Assembly: GCA_000729835.1 (NCBI GenBank)
Contig: JFHB01000336.1
Location: forward strand, 1 to 20,660
Source: Atkinsonella hypoxylon
Lineage: Eukaryota > Ascomycota > Sordariomycetes > Hypocreales > Clavicipitaceae
Direction of reading: 5' to 3'
DNA length: 20,660 nucleotides
Shown: piece by piece, positions 19,950-20,660 of the stretch
How the letters are laid out: every line of letters begins with the position of its first letter
How positions within the stretch are numbered: the stretch's first letter is position 1
Program-made: the position numbers and the translations under genes
Notes under the pieces: generated by a model
Told to the model about the DNA's origin: nothing
The model's database searches: none
What the model saw: only the letters and a program-made list of their open reading frames with translations

Positions 19950-20660
19950 ACGGGTATTTGTGCCGAGTTGACGCAGGTTTAACATGTTGTTCGTACCGCG
20001 AAATGAACTACTTACCGAGGGGCAGGGAGGGGGCGCACATTGATCAAGCGTACATGTCTATTTATTGGACGAAGACTAGTTTTAAAAAATATATAAATAA
20101 TAAATAATAAAAAAAGAAGTACTTTTTGATCATGGCATCGTGCTGCCTCGTGCGTAGATGATCGAATCCCGGACGGACTACGCGAGGTCAAACCCACGTT
20201 CGTGCTCGTGCTGGACTATCTGGCATGAATTAACTTCATGATACAGGAGCTAGGTAAGAAAATAATCCTACGGCCCGTTGCTGGACGCCGAGGTCGTCAC
20301 GATTGTATGTAGATCAGGGGTACGTGCGATGCGCTAACGGACATTTACTGCAGTCTAGAACCCCCGGGTTCTCCGAAAGAACGACGGAACGGCAAGCGAT
20401 GAAGGGCGGGAGGAGAAAAGGACTAAAAAAAAGCAACGAGAGAAGAGACAAGGCGCACGGGACGGCATTGCTTTGTTCGCCTTGCCGGGTAAATTGGACG
20501 GGGTGGAGGGGAAAGGGGGGCAGAATCCCCAGTTTCGGCTTTCCTTTTTTTTTTTTAAAAAAAAAAAATTGTCTGGCAAGGCAACCATGATGATCCGAGA
20601 CCCCTTGCTCCCTTTTTTTTTTCCTCCTTTCTTTTATTTTGACCGTGGAACAACAAAGGG
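19950..20660. other. 3' flank of the Lon gene, no gene seen
   Basis: The region contains an AT-rich patch at about 20083-20117 with ATAAATAATAAAT-like words that could serve in polyadenylation. Later come a short palindrome (AGAACCC and GGGTTCT with a 2-nt spacer, 20357-20372), a purine-rich stretch with GGGG runs (20380-20525) and a T12A12 palindrome (20545-20568). Open frames here are low-complexity and unrecognised. Confidence 0.5.
20545..20568. repeat. T12A12 palindrome
   Basis: Twelve T are followed directly by twelve A, a perfect 24-bp palindrome. Long A/T tracts disfavour nucleosomes, and this one could mark a promoter or boundary of a gene beyond the right edge. That is inference. 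Confidence 0.7.

Noticed and set aside
20160..20176. ATCGAATCCCGG, a tRNA-like word.
   Set aside because: No acceptor or anticodon stem can be drawn around it.

Overview
The window is nuclear DNA of a filamentous ascomycete (Pezizomycotina; a Sordariomycete such as a Hypocrealean fungus fits best, but this is inference). The evidence is short spliceosomal introns (76-115 bp in most genes) with GTATGT/GTAAGT-type donors and CTAAC-like branch sites, pyrimidine-rich leaders, long poly-T/poly-A tracts between genes, and protein families typical of such fungi. I found seven protein-coding genes and reassembled all of them from exons. No tRNA, rRNA, CRISPR array or intact transposon was seen.

Layout. 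Positions 1 to about 800 are an extremely AT-rich block: a tandem array of ~190-bp units (three full copies and a truncated fourth) followed by two perfect 32-bp palindromes. It ends abruptly against normal-composition DNA. After a gene-poor stretch comes a secreted, Cys-rich, Ser/Thr/Pro-repeat, probably GPI-anchored cell-surface protein (+, 2218-3181). A 2.5-kb stretch without a recognisable gene follows. Next are two minus-strand genes: a small acyl-CoA-binding protein with a GC-AG intron (5737-6201) and the EH-domain endocytosis protein END3 (7053-8403). END3 is divergent from isopentenyl-diphosphate delta-isomerase (+, 9693-10683). A 2.2-kb gene-free stretch leads to a GNAT-type acetyltransferase (+, 12868-13823), convergent with the 32-kDa replication protein A subunit (-, 14208-15203). 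That gene shares a 1.1-kb divergent upstream region with peroxisomal Lon protease (+, 16318-19949), which ends in the peroxisomal targeting tripeptide SRL. The last 0.7 kb holds no gene.

The genes look like ordinary core-genome neighbours: lipid carrier, endocytosis, isoprenoid synthesis, DNA replication/repair and peroxisomal protein quality control. They do not form an operon-like pathway. The most interesting signals are in gene structure and small DNA architecture: a Lon intron whose retention would stop translation at once and remove the peroxisome signal; a GC-AG intron; a 4-nt coding exon with a tandem NAGNAG acceptor and a second, poly-A-type acceptor in the RPA gene; a paired MCB (ACGCG) inverted repeat in its promoter; a pure pentapeptide minisatellite in the surface protein; and the AT-rich tandem array with its palindromes.
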